In this document: positions 35,958 to 46,140 of the stretch, piece by piece
Layout of the letters: each line of letters begins with the position of its first letter
How positions within the stretch are numbered: the first letter of the stretch is position 1
Origin: Effrenium voratum
Lineage: Eukaryota; Sar; Dinophyceae; Suessiales; Symbiodiniaceae
Reading direction: 5' to 3'
Length of the DNA stretch: 64,000 nt
Assembly (NCBI GenBank): GCA_963377175.1
Contig: CAUJNA010001247.1
Coordinates: 938,473-1,002,472 of the forward strand
Made by a program: the position numbers and the translations under genes
Notes under the pieces: generated by a model
The model's database searches: none
Told to the model about the DNA's origin: nothing
The model's input: only the letters and a program-made list of their open reading frames with translations

Positions 35958-36024
35958 CATATATATATATATATATATATGCACACATATACTTTATATG
36001 CATATGGTCAGCCCCCCATGATCT
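35958..36024. repeat. TA run plus GGTCAGCCCCCCATGA end
   Basis: An ATATATAT run, a CACACATATAC spacer, then ATATGGTCAGCCCCCC. The join ATATGGTCAG-G/C-CCCCC also occurs at 25463-25480. It is probably a solo end of a related element. No partner terminus was found nearby. Confidence 0.4.
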
Positions 36025-36043
36025 GATTTTTCCGTTTCTCCGA

Positions 36044-36201
36044 GCCACTTCAGCACCTACACAACTGTGGTATGTTCAGTTGACGTGTGAACAGTGTCAT
36101 GTTGACGTTCATGAATTTGCATGTGTATGTCAGTTTGCTTGTGCATGGAATGACGAGATGTGCGCAGGCGTCTTGAGATCGAACATAGTTCGCATGGTAG
36201 C
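36044..36201 (+). repeat. 5' LTR of the copia-like element
   Basis: It shares long words with 40376-40541: TTCAGCACCTACACAA, CAGTTTGCTTGTGCAT and GCAGGCGTCTTGAGATCGAA. Identity is roughly 80%, implying an old insertion. Exact ends and a target-site duplication could not be fixed. Confidence 0.75.
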
Positions 36202-36322
36202 GGAGCACCCTGGTTAACAACAGGTCACTGCTCGGGTGCTAGGGTTGATGGTTTCTTGGTTCCTCCTGAATACGCCTGTGTATTGATGGATCCAGTATCA
36301 AGTTGGACAACCTTCATCGCCG

Positions 36323-37060
36323 TTGGGTGCAGAACAGTCCGGCGCGCAGCAGGCAGATTTGCAAGCATGGACGCAGCAGGTTAGACAAGTGGCTGAGGCA
36401 GCAGTGCAGGCAGCCCAGTTGAGTGCAACTTTGGTACAGTCGTTGGTTGCAGCACAGCCGCAGCCGTCAGAGCCATCTCAGTTGCAAGGCAAGGATTTGG
36501 TAAAGCTGCTCAAGCAGCCATTTCGGTTTGAGGCGGCTACGCGTAACGCGGAGCTTTCAGGTTGGCGTGCGTGGTCGTGGGAGCTGGAGCAGTGGCTGGG
36601 TGCAATTGATATGCAGTGTACGTCAGAGCTTGAGATTGTCACGCGCGTGAAGATACCTCCTTCCATGGCAGACATGGCTGCTAACAGGAAGCATCGCAGT
36701 CGGCTTTTGCACAACCTTTTGTCCTGACTACTTCATGACAGAGGGTTGTTGAGGTCGGTGCCCAACAACAACGAGCACAAAGCATACCGCGTGTTGGTTG
36801 CAGATTTGATGCCAAGCAATCCAGCAAGTGGAGCTTTGAAGTGGCATTGTTCGCTTGTGGTTACTGAAAGTACAACTTATGAAGAACTTCGTGCTGTTAT
36901 TTTGCGTTTTGATTCAGCATATATCAAGTGGTCGGACCCGTTGCCGAGGAGCTCTGAACTGAAGGGTAACGGACCGTCGCCCATGGAGCTGGACCGCGTC
37001 AAGGGTACACACAAAGGTGACCACAAAGGCGGCAAGGGCAAAGGAAAAAGGAAAGTATGA
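36323..37060 (+). pseudogene. gag-like frame of the copia-like element
   Basis: One frame encodes an Ala/Gln-rich N-terminus, then a WRAWSWELEQWLG segment typical of copia gag, and ends in a basic GGKGKGKRK stretch that precedes the zinc knuckle. An in-frame TGA at 36725-36727 splits it into two stop-free pieces, and there is no in-frame ATG at its beginning (the nearest ATG, 36286, is in another frame). After 37060 a one-base slip changes frame and the 126-bp fold-back follows. It would form the RNA-packaging capsid of the element if intact, and it is clearly broken. Confidence 0.7.
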
Positions 37061-37076
37061 CAAAGGCAAAGGCAAA

Positions 37077-37202
37077 GTCATGGGGGCTGGGGGGGAGGGA
37101 GGGGAGGGGGAGGGAGCCCTAAATAAGCCCCTATTAAGCCCTTAAAAGGCCTTATTCAGGGCTCCCCTCCCCCTCCCCTCCCTCCCCCCCAGCCCCCATG
37201 AC
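37077..37202. repeat. 126-bp near-perfect fold-back inserted in gag
   Basis: The left arm beginning GTCATGGGGGCTGGGGG is complementary over more than 40 bp to the right arm ending AGCCCCCATGAC. The centre also pairs loosely (AATAAGCCCC against AAGGCCTTATT). It separates the basic end of gag from the zinc-knuckle segment, which resumes directly at 37203. The flanks share only AAA, so any target duplication is about 3 bp or not preserved. Confidence 0.85.
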
Positions 37203-37597
37203 AAAGGATGCAGTGGCAACAATTACAACAAGGGCAAAGGCAAGGGCAAGGACAATCATGGCAACAACAGTAAAGGTTCTGGAAACGCAGACAGGGACAA
37301 AACTGGTGTTTGTCACTATTGCAATAAAGCTGGATACTGGAAGAAAGATTGCTTTCAAGACAAGAGAGACAAGGAAAATAACACTGTTCGCAATGCGCAG
37401 GGTGACGCTGGCAGTATTCCTTCAGGTAGCCCCGTGCAGATTGCGACAACTGGAGTTCCGAGTTCGGCAAGCAGCGCACCATCAGTAGCATCATCATCCA
37501 CACACAAAACCGTTGCACCAGTCAGACGCGTGAACCAAGACAATCGATCGCGACGAAGTGCTTTCGGATCAACGAAGATGCAAAACAATCTGATTTG
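37203..37597 (+). pseudogene. nucleocapsid zinc knuckle and linker of the copia-like element
   Basis: The frame reads an Asn/Gly/Lys-rich stretch, then a knuckle of the form C-H-Y-C-N-K-A-G-Y-W-K-K-D-C. This is the CX2CX4HX4C nucleic-acid-binding motif with the histidine changed to tyrosine (codon TAC), so zinc binding would be impaired. A Ser/Thr/Ala-rich linker follows and ends in a TGA at 37595-37597. It continues the gag frame after the fold-back insertion. Confidence 0.75.
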
Positions 37598-38650
37598 ACC
37601 ATATTTTCTCTGACTGAGCATGACAGTGATAGTGGAGGTGAACATGTCCGCATTGTTTTGCATGGTTCACGCGAGTTGGATTTGAAGGGCCATGGCGTGG
37701 CATGTGGCAGCACCAGCAAACCGTCACATGTGGCGCAAACGTTGTTAGGCCCGTGGTCGAAATTGATGAGCCTTGCCATGAAACTCGTGCAATTTCTGGT
37801 GGCATGCGCTCCACGGACATTCTATCGATTCCAATGCTGACGTTTCACGCCTATACCAAGGAGTTACAGCAATGTCGGCTTGCAAATGCCTGATCGCAGT
37901 GGAGTGTCAGGCCACCAACTGAGGAACGTTTCCACTCGCAGGGCAACAGTGCAGATTGGCAGTGCTACATTCGTGGGGCAATTCCTGATAGCCGACGTTA
38001 GCGTTTGGATTGGTCAGCACGCGCTGAGATTCAGACGATGTTTTCCTCACGAATGGTGTGCGCGATATTCCAATTACCTATATGCGGAACAGCCTTTGTG
38101 TTTCAGGTTTTATCTGTGCAGTGAGTGATGGTTTGGGTGCGCTGGACGCTGAAGAAGGCATTTCAGATTTGGATTTCGAAGGTGAAGAAGGATCATTTGC
38201 CGAAGTGAATGCGCGCGCGATCCTGTGCAGACAGCAACTGATGAGATGCAGGACGACGAGCTTCCTACCTTTTGAGGAGGATGAGGCAGAGCATATTGCC
38301 GCGAATCGTGATTTGCTTGCGGCGCATTTTTGCCCGGATCCAGGCCAGCACGTTTATGCAATGGCCACAGATTTGCATGTGAGAAAAGTGACACTGGGAG
38401 ACACCATTACGGCTTCACAGAACACGCGGCAGAAAACGGATGCTTTGCACTTTGCAACTCAGTTTGTTGGCAAGCGTTATCTTGACATTACAGAATGTTT
38501 GCCGTATGAGGACTTGCAGTACAGAACAGCTGTGATCAGGACATCGGACGAGTGGAAAATTGCCGACCGACAACGGATGAACCCGCAAGTGGCATTGAAG
38601 GTGTTTCATTTCGGGTGGATGTGTTTAGTCTGGCACATAGCAAGCGGATG
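37598..38650 (+). pseudogene. protease and post-protease remnant of the copia-like element
   Basis: Broken frames. A stretch near 37880-38110 in more than one frame reads like the distal half of a retroviral-type aspartic protease (a GSATFVGQFLIADV strand, then IPITYMRNSLCVSGF). The DSG catalytic segment that should lie upstream was not found intact. From 38058 a long frame (open to 39032) continues with an acidic region and YLDITECLPYEDLQYRTA, a segment of the kind seen between protease and integrase in dinoflagellate copia elements. The assignment rests on motif order and memory of the family. Confidence 0.5.
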
Positions 38651-38839
38651 TCCTGCGAGGAGATACAGCCGAGTGGCTCCAAGCGCGCCGGTGTTTCGTA
38701 TTGAGATTGATGGTCATCATATCCCTTTTCTTACGCATGTGGGTGATCTCGGGCGCGTCAGTCGAGCATGTGGTCTCGGTCGGATGAAGTTTGGTTCGAG
38801 AAGAGGTCCCATCGGACTGGTGACGTGCCCACAGACACG

Positions 38840-38986
38840 CAAAAGGACTTGCTGGATGATGAGCAGGCAACAGTTTACAGAACGAGCGTGGGAATTTTGC
38901 TTTACCTTGCTCACGATGTGTTTGAGGCCCAGTTCGGCATTCGGTTGCTCGCGCAGTACATGGCACCCCTACGGTTGGCAGTATGA
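38840..38986 (+). pseudogene. reverse transcriptase C-terminal fragment
   Basis: In the frame opened near 38768 the words ATVYRTSVGILLYLAHD and FGIRLLAQYMA match the conserved YR-x-x-VG-x-LLYLA and VR-x-LAQYM signature just before RNase H in copia polyproteins. The catalytic YVDD region is absent, apparently lost in an internal deletion. A frame change separates it from the preceding pol remnant. Confidence 0.7.
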
Positions 38987-39066
38987 TTGGCTCAAGTCCG
39001 CCAGTTACCAATGCATCATGAACCATGTTTGATTGTCCGGCTCTGGGGCAAGGCGTTGCGTGCAAG

Positions 39067-39480
39067 ATGATCAAGGAGCACACCTTGGAAGGTTTTGCTG
39101 ATGCTGCCTGGAGTGGATGTCGACAGACCCGTAAACGTGTCAAGGGAACTGCAGAGCCAGCCACACACAGAGGTGCATTGTGTTGAGTTGCGCAGAGAGC
39201 GAACTGCGCGCCATGTTGCCGACGACTGGTGAGTGCCTTTTTAATATTCGGAACAATTTGCGCATCCTCGTGCCTACCCAGCCTGTACACGTTCGGGTTT
39301 TTTCAGACAGCGCAGCTGCTCGCGGTGTTGCAAGGCCAGGCGCCGGGCGAATAAAGCATTTGGAGGGCAAGTAATTATTTGTGGATTCAAGGCAAGGCAC
39401 GCTCTGACAAAATCACATGTTCGGCAATCGGCGCAAAGGCTATATAATCTTGCAGATTTGTTCACGAAAGGTCTGGCGTG
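39067..39480 (+). pseudogene. RNase H remnant of the copia-like element
   Basis: Three pieces in shifted frames retain the catalytic landmarks of copia RNase H. The first is GFADAAWSGCRQTRK (first Asp). After a stop at about 39183, CAESELRAM follows (catalytic Glu). Then comes VFSDSAAARGVARPGAG with RIKHLEGK (second Asp and the HL motif). A TAG at 39372-39374 and a frame slip precede a decayed ADLFTKGL-like tail near 39450-39480. The remaining 0.9 kb up to the 3' LTR has no recognisable coding. Confidence 0.75.
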
Positions 39481-40375
39481 CAATCGCATCGCATACCTTT
39501 TGTATTGTCTGTGTGTGTGTGACGAGCAGGGCAAATGTCATTAGGGGTATTCACAAAGATCTACATGATGAGTATGGATGTCAAGGTACGCCACACACTC
39601 GCCTTGCAAAGCGGATCTTGCAGATCAGCATGATGCAAGCCCTCATCCGTGGAGGAGCAAGCTTGCAGCAAGATGAGGACGCCTTGAGCAGCTTTGAGAG
39701 CCCAATCATGTTTGAGCTTGAACACTCCATTGTCCTCATTGCACTTGTGATGGTATTTGAGGTGATGGGACGCTGGTCGGTTTTCACGTGTCGTGTTCAG
39801 CGCCAAGCGTGCATGTTCAGTTCGGTTGGAGAGCAGACAGATAGCTTTGCGATGCAGATGCAAAATTGCCATTGCGAGCATGAATTTCCACCATGTTTGC
39901 GACAAGGAACGGACGGCAGTATCATAGGCTGCGTTGCCGCTGGACAACCAGATGATGCTACTCGCACGACGAAGACCAAGCTGTCCGATGAAAGTTGAAG
40001 AAGCGCCCCACGTGCTTTCCTCTTCAAGTTCCGGGCTCAGAGCCAATCATTGCGAGGCCAATTGATCTGAATGTGAGATCCCGCCACTCGCAGGTGATCT
40101 GTGGCTACGATTTTGGCAGTTTCTGTTCATGACCAACAAGCCAACAGGAGTTTGTTCATGAAGGCTGCAAAGAAGCTTTCTTTGTGAAGTCCGTGTGTTC
40201 AGATGGGCATGGTAGTGTGCCCGACGTTTCACATCTTGAAGATGGTGAATTGCAGAACATGAGCGTGCGCAAGTTTGAACTCTCATTTGCCTAAACACCT
40301 GAAGCTGAAATACGGCAGAGTGTGACTTTTGCTACAACGCATGCAGTCAAGTCTAAGTCTGAGGTCGGGTGCGAA

Positions 40376-40541
40376 CCATTTCAGCACCTACACAAGTGTC
40401 TATGTCCATGTTGAGTTGACGAGTGAACAGTACACCTTGGCGTTCATGAACTTGCATGTGTGTGTGTGTCAGTTTGCTTGTGCATAGAATGATGAGATGC
40501 GCGCAGGCGTCTTGAGATCGAAAGTAGTTCGCAGCTGTAGG
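40376..40541 (+). repeat. 3' LTR of the copia-like element
   Basis: Partner of 36044-36201. It differs by small indels, including an expanded TGTGTGTG run, and by scattered substitutions. The block GCAGGCGTCTTGAGATCGAA is identical in both copies. Confidence 0.75.
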
Positions 40542-41904
40542 GTTCCACCTCCACAGGTAGACAAAACTTGGAAGTTTGCAGCGAATATGAAACACACCAG
40601 GTTTAGCAGTTCACATATACACATAGATGCAACCACTCCCCAGGTCATTTGACGCAGTTTGCTCCTCAGGATCCATCCAACGCAAAGCATCAGGAAGCGT
40701 CCGGCACCCAGCTCAAACGTAGTTTTTTGAGAGGATCCTTTGGCCTTTCCCATTCCCATTTGGGGTCAGTTAAGAATGAGGCCTGCTTTGGAAGATCCAA
40801 ATCCAAAAGCTGCATCCTTCTATAACTCACAGGAATCGCAGCCCTGAATTGAAGCGTTCTGGATGGTTGAAGGGTCCAAGAGTTGAGGATGATTGATCAA
40901 ACATCAGTCTTGAACAGCCAAGGTTCCCTCAAAAAAAGGAACCATGCCAGAGTTCGTACCTCGAAGCAGTCCAGCGGCAAGGTCATTGGTTCCAGCAAAC
41001 CCAGTGTTCGAGACGAATTTCAAGGGAGATTGGCCAATGATTGCAAGTGAAATCGTGTACGACGCTGTCTTCTGATGAGCGCCAGGTTTTCTCTCGTCGG
41101 TGTCTGTCTGTGTGTGTGAGTGTGGCTGCCTCGCGACAAGCTTTGCAACAAGGTCGGCCCCGTGATGAAGGATCCGCAGACAAGCCATTGGCTGGAGCTG
41201 CGATAGATGTTGGAATTGCTTGCCCCACATTCTTGACTTTTAGAACCAGGGAAGCGCGGGAAGGCCGATAATGAGGAACCAAACAGAAGCCTATCTGGCA
41301 GCCAGCGTGGGTTCATTGAGAATCAGACAACGGGCCAACTCAGAAGATTCCATTGCGATAGAGCCACACACACACAAACACGCCACAGAAAGTAAACTTG
41401 AGGTAACATCAGTTTCCACTGCCAACATGTTGTTTCATCCTGTATGATCAATGGTGCTGATTGCATTCCTTGCATGTGTTGTTTTTGTGATTGCTTTGCG
41501 CTTGCTTGTCAGACGGATAAAGAGGCTCCCATGAAAGCCGAAACCAAAAACGATTGAATTCAAATCAAGGGTACGCCCCGGACTTCCAGATTATTGATGT
41601 CACTTCTGTGTGGCTGCAAAACGTTCAGGATTCTTGGAGGCTTGAACTATTCTCTGTCTATTTGTGTGCGGGGTTGTTTCCTGGTCTGTGCTACTTCTCC
41701 ATCCAAATGTAGAGTATGGTGCAACACGGACGGAAACTGTCGTTTCACTCAACATGAACAAATGCCGTAGTCGTTTTTGATTGTTCAGATCGCTGTTGGT
41801 TGCTTCTGCAATGCGTATGTATCGTATGTTGATCAATCAAGGACCATGTTGTTTACGTGGTTGCTTTTTGAGCATGTGGAACATGATTGCTTCCCCACCA
41901 AGCA
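40542..41904. other. noncoding, nothing recognised
   Basis: Frames are below 110 codons and overlap on opposite strands. A short CACACACACAAACAC run lies at 41366-41380. Confidence 0.55.
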
Positions 41905-42115
41905 GAGGTGTGTGTGTGTGTGTGCGGCGTTTGTGTTTGTTTGTACGTGTGCGTGCGTGCGAGCGTGCGAGCGTGCGAGTGTCTGTGTGTCTGTTTGTCT
42001 GTGTGTCGGTGTGTCTGTGTGTCTTTGTGTCTTTGTGTCTGTGTGTCTGTGTGTCTGTGTGTCTGTGTGTCTGTGTGTCTGTGTGTCTGTGTGTGTGCGT
42101 GCGTGTGTGTCCTGT
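41905..42115. repeat. TG / TCTGTGTG microsatellite
   Basis: TGTGTG opens into GCGTGCGA and then an octamer TCTGTGTG array with TTTGTGTC variants, ending in TGCGTGCGTGTG. It abuts the 42125 direct repeat. Confidence 0.95.
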
Positions 42116-42124
42116 TTCTAAGGG

Positions 42125-42332
42125 GTTCCTGTTGGAGTCGTTCTTGTTGGAGTCGGACGCCACCATAGCAAGCGACTTGACGTTCAGCACCTCCGCTAGC
42201 TGCTGGCGTCCCGCTAGCGGAGTGAAAGACGATCAAGCGTGGCCTATGCCCAAACTCCTTTTGGGTTGCCTTTGGTTTTGCCCCTTTTGGTTTGCCACAT
42301 GGGACGCGCCTCACGGCTTCACTGTCTCCCAG
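42125..42332 (+). repeat. direct repeat, left copy
   Basis: About 208 bp, similar (roughly 80%) to 45215-45435 in the same orientation. Shared words include GAGTCGGACGCCACCATAGC, TGAAAGACGATCAAGCGTGG and CCTTTTGGTTTGCCACATGG. This copy also contains a perfect 8-bp inverted repeat, CCGCTAGC at 42193-42200 with GCTAGCGG at 42213-42220. It follows a TG microsatellite. Confidence 0.8.
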
Positions 42333-43360
42333 TGTACCGGCACTGCTTCCGAGCCACGGGCAGTGTCGACCCTCCGACACACTCGATTTTTTGAGATCTT
42401 TCCCGACTGACCTTTACCACTGACCTGCTCCACTGATTTGGACCTTTACCTGACTTCTCAGCATCCCAGGACTGATGTTTCACCCAAACCCTATCAAGAA
42501 CCTCGCTGTAGACCCGTCTCCCATCAGGCATATCTGGCTCATTTGCGACGGCCCCTGATGAGGCGCCCTGACGTAGGTCCAATGTCCGGTCCAACTCGGC
42601 AGGACGCATGGCGACCTTCTTGGCGGGGCCCACACCTTTCAATCTCAAGCTCTTCTTCAGAAATCCACGTCTCCATCAGCGGTCACCTGACATTGGCCGT
42701 GGCAACGCCCACGGCATCCCCGGCCTCAAGTCCTCGCCCAAAGCCAACGCTCCCGCTGCCGTCTTCAGCAATGCGGAATTCTTTGATCCGGCCTGCGCCA
42801 CACTACAGCATGGCACCGATCACTTTGTGCCTCACCTCTCGTCGCCTACATTCACCAGACTGGATCCGTCAGTAAAGCCGGTTCCTACTATCAGGTCCTC
42901 TACCACATCGGCATCACCTGTCAGGAAGTACCTAGTCCTCCACGCCACCCAGCCGCGATCAGTCTATTGGAAGCACCGGCATCACCTACGCCAACAGGGA
43001 GCGCGACTCGCAGAACCCGCTCTTCGCTCATAGATTTGGACAACTACGACAGCCCTCACTCAACTCGCCCTACATAGGCTGCAAGCACAAACGAGTCTCA
43101 TCAGGACACACGGCTACCAAGTTCGTGCCAAATCGGGTACGCGAGGATTCAAGGAGCAAAATGCTCCTGACTTGTTTGATGTCCATGCCACAGGGCTCCC
43201 ACCAAGTGAAACTCTTTGGGAGCAGCACCAAACTACAAAAGTTAAATTTGTGTGAACATTTTAGCGTATTGAACATCCATTTAACATTCAGCTTCCTTTA
43301 GTTTATTTGACTTTCATGGCTGTGCTATTGCTTTAGGCTCCTCTTAACTGTCGCTATGTC
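42333..43360. other. weak coding-like signal on plus strand, unassigned
   Basis: Open frames of about 140 codons cover 42438-43033 in two registers. A later register (about 42975-43170) gives a protein-like stretch with RERDSQNPLFAHRFGQL. Frame changes between these pieces, and a repeated GGCATCACCT (42910 and 42978), suggest a decayed gene. No family was recognised. Confidence 0.3.
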
Positions 43361-44122
43361 TTAGCGAGCCAGCGCTGATTCGGCGGATCCTTGCTTCTTC
43401 AGACCTCGCCAAAATGGCGCTGAATCAGGGAGCCTTTCAGCGCAGATTCGCAAGGTTCCTTGCCAAAACGGCGCTGAAACCACAGCTTTCCTTGCCAAAA
43501 TTGACAAGGATTTACAATTCCTTGCGCTGAAAGAAGGACTGGGTGGTGAGGGTGATGACTCCGACCAGGTGTCGCTGGCGAGCTTGCCGAGGAGAACGGC
43601 GACCGCCTTGAGTAGGCGATGATGGCGCGGCCCGACTTCTTCCGCTTGAGGAAGACTTTTCCCAGTGGCCGTGGTCTGCTTGCGATAGGCCCACTTGTAC
43701 TTCTTGCGGATGCGTCTAGGAACTGCCTCAAGGATGATGGCGTCAGCTTGCTCGGTGTCGAGGGTGGCAGGCTTGAAGGTGTTGGATTCCAGCCATGTGC
43801 GTTGACTGCCTTGGAAACACATGCACGGACAGTTGTGCATCAGATGATGGTTGTCATGATCTTCGTTGTAGCACATGAAGTCTTGATGGAGGTGGCGGCG
43901 GATGATGTTGAGCTGATGCTTTGTGAGCAGCTGGTGTCTTCGAGCGCGGGCGTGTTGCTCGTACTGGGTGTTGAGGAGGCTCATGAGAGGCGCGTCAAAC
44001 TGATCCGTAAGCACCATTGACGCAGAGGACTCATGCGCCCGCTGCCGATAAGTTGGTGCATCTACATAGCTACGAAGCAAGGGCTGAAGTGTAGGCGTGA
44101 ACTCATCCAGGCCCGCGGCCAC
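43361..44122 (-). CDS. hypothetical minus-strand frame, 253 codons
   Basis: A stop-free frame of 253 residues beginning at an ATG complement at 44120-44122. The first 60 residues are helix-like (YRQRAHESSASM, then LLNTQYEQHARARRHQLLTK). A Cys/His cluster follows near residues 90-105 (CYNEDHDNHHLMHNCPCMC), then a basic RRIRKKYKWAYRKQ segment. The frame stays open into a tail rich in AKMAL-type short repeats that is probably not coding. Upstream minus-strand frames (44501-44124 and 44686-44360) could be earlier parts of the same gene in shifted registers. It lies between two direct repeats, so it may belong to an unclassified mobile element. No family was recognised. Confidence 0.35.
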   Translation of the reverse strand: MAAGLDEFTPTLQPLLRSYVDAPTYRQRAHESSASMVLTDQFDAPLMSLLNTQYEQHARARRHQLLTKHQLNIIRRHLHQDFMCYNEDHDNHHLMHNCPCMCFQGSQRTWLESNTFKPATLDTEQADAIILEAVPRRIRKKYKWAYRKQTTATGKSLPQAEEVGPRHHRLLKAVAVLLGKLASDTWSESSPSPPSPSFSARNCKSLSILARKAVVSAPFWQGTLRICAERLPDSAPFWRGLKKQGSAESALAR

Positions 44123-44359
44123 ATCATCCTGGAACCACGCGCATGCGCAAGTGTCCGGCCCGCAGCGAGCTTTCTGCTGGGGATGTAGTGCCCAACTGCA
44201 GTGGTGTAGCAGTAGCTAGAAGACCTTGTGTGGTGACCTGGCAGTTCGGGTGAGAAAGCCACGGAAGGCGTGGAAGGCGATTGAACTTGGGGGTTTGGAG
44301 TTGTCTGAACTTAAAGACGCGCTTTAAGAAGGTGCGGGCTCGATGCTCATGAGGTTGTT

Positions 44360-44686
44360 CTACATTGCCAGAGAGGCGGTATAGCGCATATATGGACATA
44401 TCAAGGTCTGAATGCTGTGATAGTTGTCCCACGCTTCGATGTGCTCCAAGGTGAGCCTGGCGAGGATCATCACTGTGCAGCTGCGACGTAACCGAGACCA
44501 TGGCTGATCGGACATATCCCCGCTGACCCGAATCAGCGCTGATTCAAACGAATCCTCGCCGGAAGGACTGGGCATCTGGAGCAACAAAAACGCCACTTTG
44601 CCGAGACCGACGAAGATGTGGAACTTTCCTTTCGCAATGATGACCTGGTTATGGTTGGCTTCTTCAACAGCGTCCCCCAGAATCAA
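44360..44686 (-). pseudogene. hypothetical minus-strand frame upstream of the 43361 frame
   Basis: A frame of 108 codons containing SFESALIRVSGDMSDQPWS and a hydrophobic AFLLLQ stretch. It overlaps another minus-strand frame (44501-44124, 125 codons) that leads into 44122. The three successive minus-strand frames, each overlapping or abutting the next in a new register, look like one gene broken by frameshifts. No domain could be named with confidence. Confidence 0.3.
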
Positions 44687-45214
44687 GCGCGCGCATCAGT
44701 TTCCCCACTCCTTGCCGAGCATCAACAGCGGCAACCCGGCTCCACTTGCTTGGTGGAAACGTTGAGATCATGTCACCACAGCCGGGTCTTCACCGGCAAG
44801 CAGTCGTTCCGTCGCACACCCGCAACCCAGATCATGTACCTGGATGACATTGCAATGTCTAGCTTAAGGCGATGACATAAGCTATGACCCTGCCTGAATT
44901 GGTCCAGCAGCTGCAGCGCTGCCCTCAACACACTGCACTGGTGAGCGTGGCACTCGGCCGAGGCCTGTCGCCGCTGCTCACCATTGTTCTTGCTGCTTGT
45001 CCTGGAAGGAGCCTGCGCAGTCAGCTTTCAGCCCCCAGGCAGGGTTTTACATAGAGCCTGGCCGTTGCGCGAGCTGGTGAGGCTGCAGTCGCCTGTGTCG
45101 CAGGCGGCATACAATGGCCCTGCACCGCTAACGGAAATCAGAGGGCTTCAAGATGGAGGCGCGTTCTTCCCCCTTCGGGTGTGTGTGTGTGTGCCCCCTG
45201 CGTCTAAGGATCGA
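44687..45214. other. noncoding, nothing recognised
   Basis: Short frames only. A brief TGTGTGTGTG run (45180-45193) lies just before the right direct repeat. Confidence 0.5.
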
Positions 45215-45435
45215 GTTCCTGTTGGAGTTGTTCTTGTTGGAGTCGGACGCCACCATAGCAAACGACTTGATGTTCAGTACCTAAGCTAGCTGCTTGCGTC
45301 CCTGATGAGGAGGGCTAGCAGACTGAAAGACGATCAAGCGTGGGCTATGCCGAAACACCAACTGGGTTACCTTGAGTTTCGGGCCCCTTTTGGTTTGCCA
45401 CATGGGATGCGCCTCACGGTTTCACTGTCTCCCAA
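45215..45435 (+). repeat. direct repeat, right copy
   Basis: Partner of 42125-42332, about 3.1 kb downstream and in the same orientation. The CCGCTAGC half of the inner palindrome is altered here, with GCTAGC words at 45285-45290 and 45313-45318. It runs directly into a TGTGTTTG satellite. Confidence 0.8.
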
Positions 45436-45439
45436 CAAG

Positions 45440-45870
45440 CGTGTCTGCGTGTGTGTTTGTGTGTTGGTGTGTTGGTGCGTTTGTGTGTTTGTGTGCTTGT
45501 GTGTGTTTGTGTGTTTGTGTTTGATTGTGTTTGTGTGTTTGATTGTGTTTGGGTGTTTGTGCGTGTGTGCGTTTGTGTGTTCGTGTGTTTGTGTTTTTGT
45601 GTGTTTGTGTATTTGTGTGATTGTGTGTTTGTGTGTGCTTGTGTGCTTGTGTGTTTGTGCGGTTGTGCGGTTGTGCGTTTGTGCGTTTGTGAGTTTGTGC
45701 GTTTGTGCGTTTGTGTGTTTGTGCGTTTGCGCGTTTGTGCGTTTGTCGTTTGTGCGTTTGTGCGTTTCTGCGTTTCTGTGTTTCCGCGTTTGTGCGTTTG
45801 CGCGTTTGCGCGTTTGGCGTGTGTGCGTTTGCGCTTTTGCGCGTTTTGCGCGTTTGCGCGATCCCTCTGT
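45440..45870. repeat. TGTGTTTG satellite grading into GCGTTTG
   Basis: About 430 bp of an 8-base TGTGTTTG repeat. The third position drifts from T to C along the array, giving TGTGCGTT and then TGCGCGTT units. All long frames over it are repeat artefacts. Confidence 0.95.
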
Positions 45871-46140
45871 TTTGGCTTGGAATCTGGCGCCTTTTTTCCC
45901 ATGTCCGCCGGAGATCTGAGTCCGAATGTGTTTGAGGTTGGGTTGTGGGAAGCTCATGGTCTGTGATACCGAGTCCTGGTAGAAACCAGGCAACACTGGC
46001 GTGCTCACTCTTTCGGCTGGGGAATGCAGTTGTTGAGGGCCTGGTATTGGTTCGCATGTTTTGCCCATGCCGTTTCGCTTGCTCATATATAGCAAATTGC
46101 CTGGTTGCATTGACTGGGTTGCTCGAAGGTAATCTTTAAT
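45871..46140. other. noncoding, nothing recognised
   Basis: Mixed composition between the satellite and an AT-rich block. Confidence 0.5.

Larger units (their letters stand above)
30865..36043. other. noncoding, several small repeats
   Basis: About 5.2 kb without a supportable gene. One stop-free stretch of 257 codons lies on the minus strand at 31787-32560 but shows no family motif. The second TTTTAGTAG palindrome is at 33627-33653. A TA run at 35960-35980 is followed by GGTCAGCCCCCCATGATC at 36007-36024, resembling the terminus of the 25471 element next to its own TA run. Confidence 0.5.
36044..40541 (+). mobile_element. decayed copia-like LTR retrotransposon
   Basis: Two direct repeats of about 160 bp (36044-36201 and 40376-40541) bound a plus-strand series of broken frames. 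In order these are gag (36323-37060), a zinc knuckle (37318-37359), protease and post-protease remnants (37600-38650), a piece of the reverse-transcriptase C-terminus (38840-38986) and RNase H (39067-39480). Integrase and the palm of the reverse transcriptase are missing, so a large internal deletion has occurred. The gag-to-RNase-H order and the RNase H style (FADAAW, AESEL, SDSAAARGVA words) are those of Ty1/copia elements, which are common in dinoflagellate genomes. Frameshifts, in-frame stops and a fold-back insertion show it is inactive. Confidence 0.8.

Noticed and set aside
44831..44860. MYLDDI on the plus strand, like a reverse-transcriptase active site
   Set aside because: The surrounding translation lacks every other RT motif and a stop follows within a few codons.
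45305..46110. 200-250 codon frames on both strands
   Set aside because: They arise from the stop-free TGTGTTTG octamer repeat.
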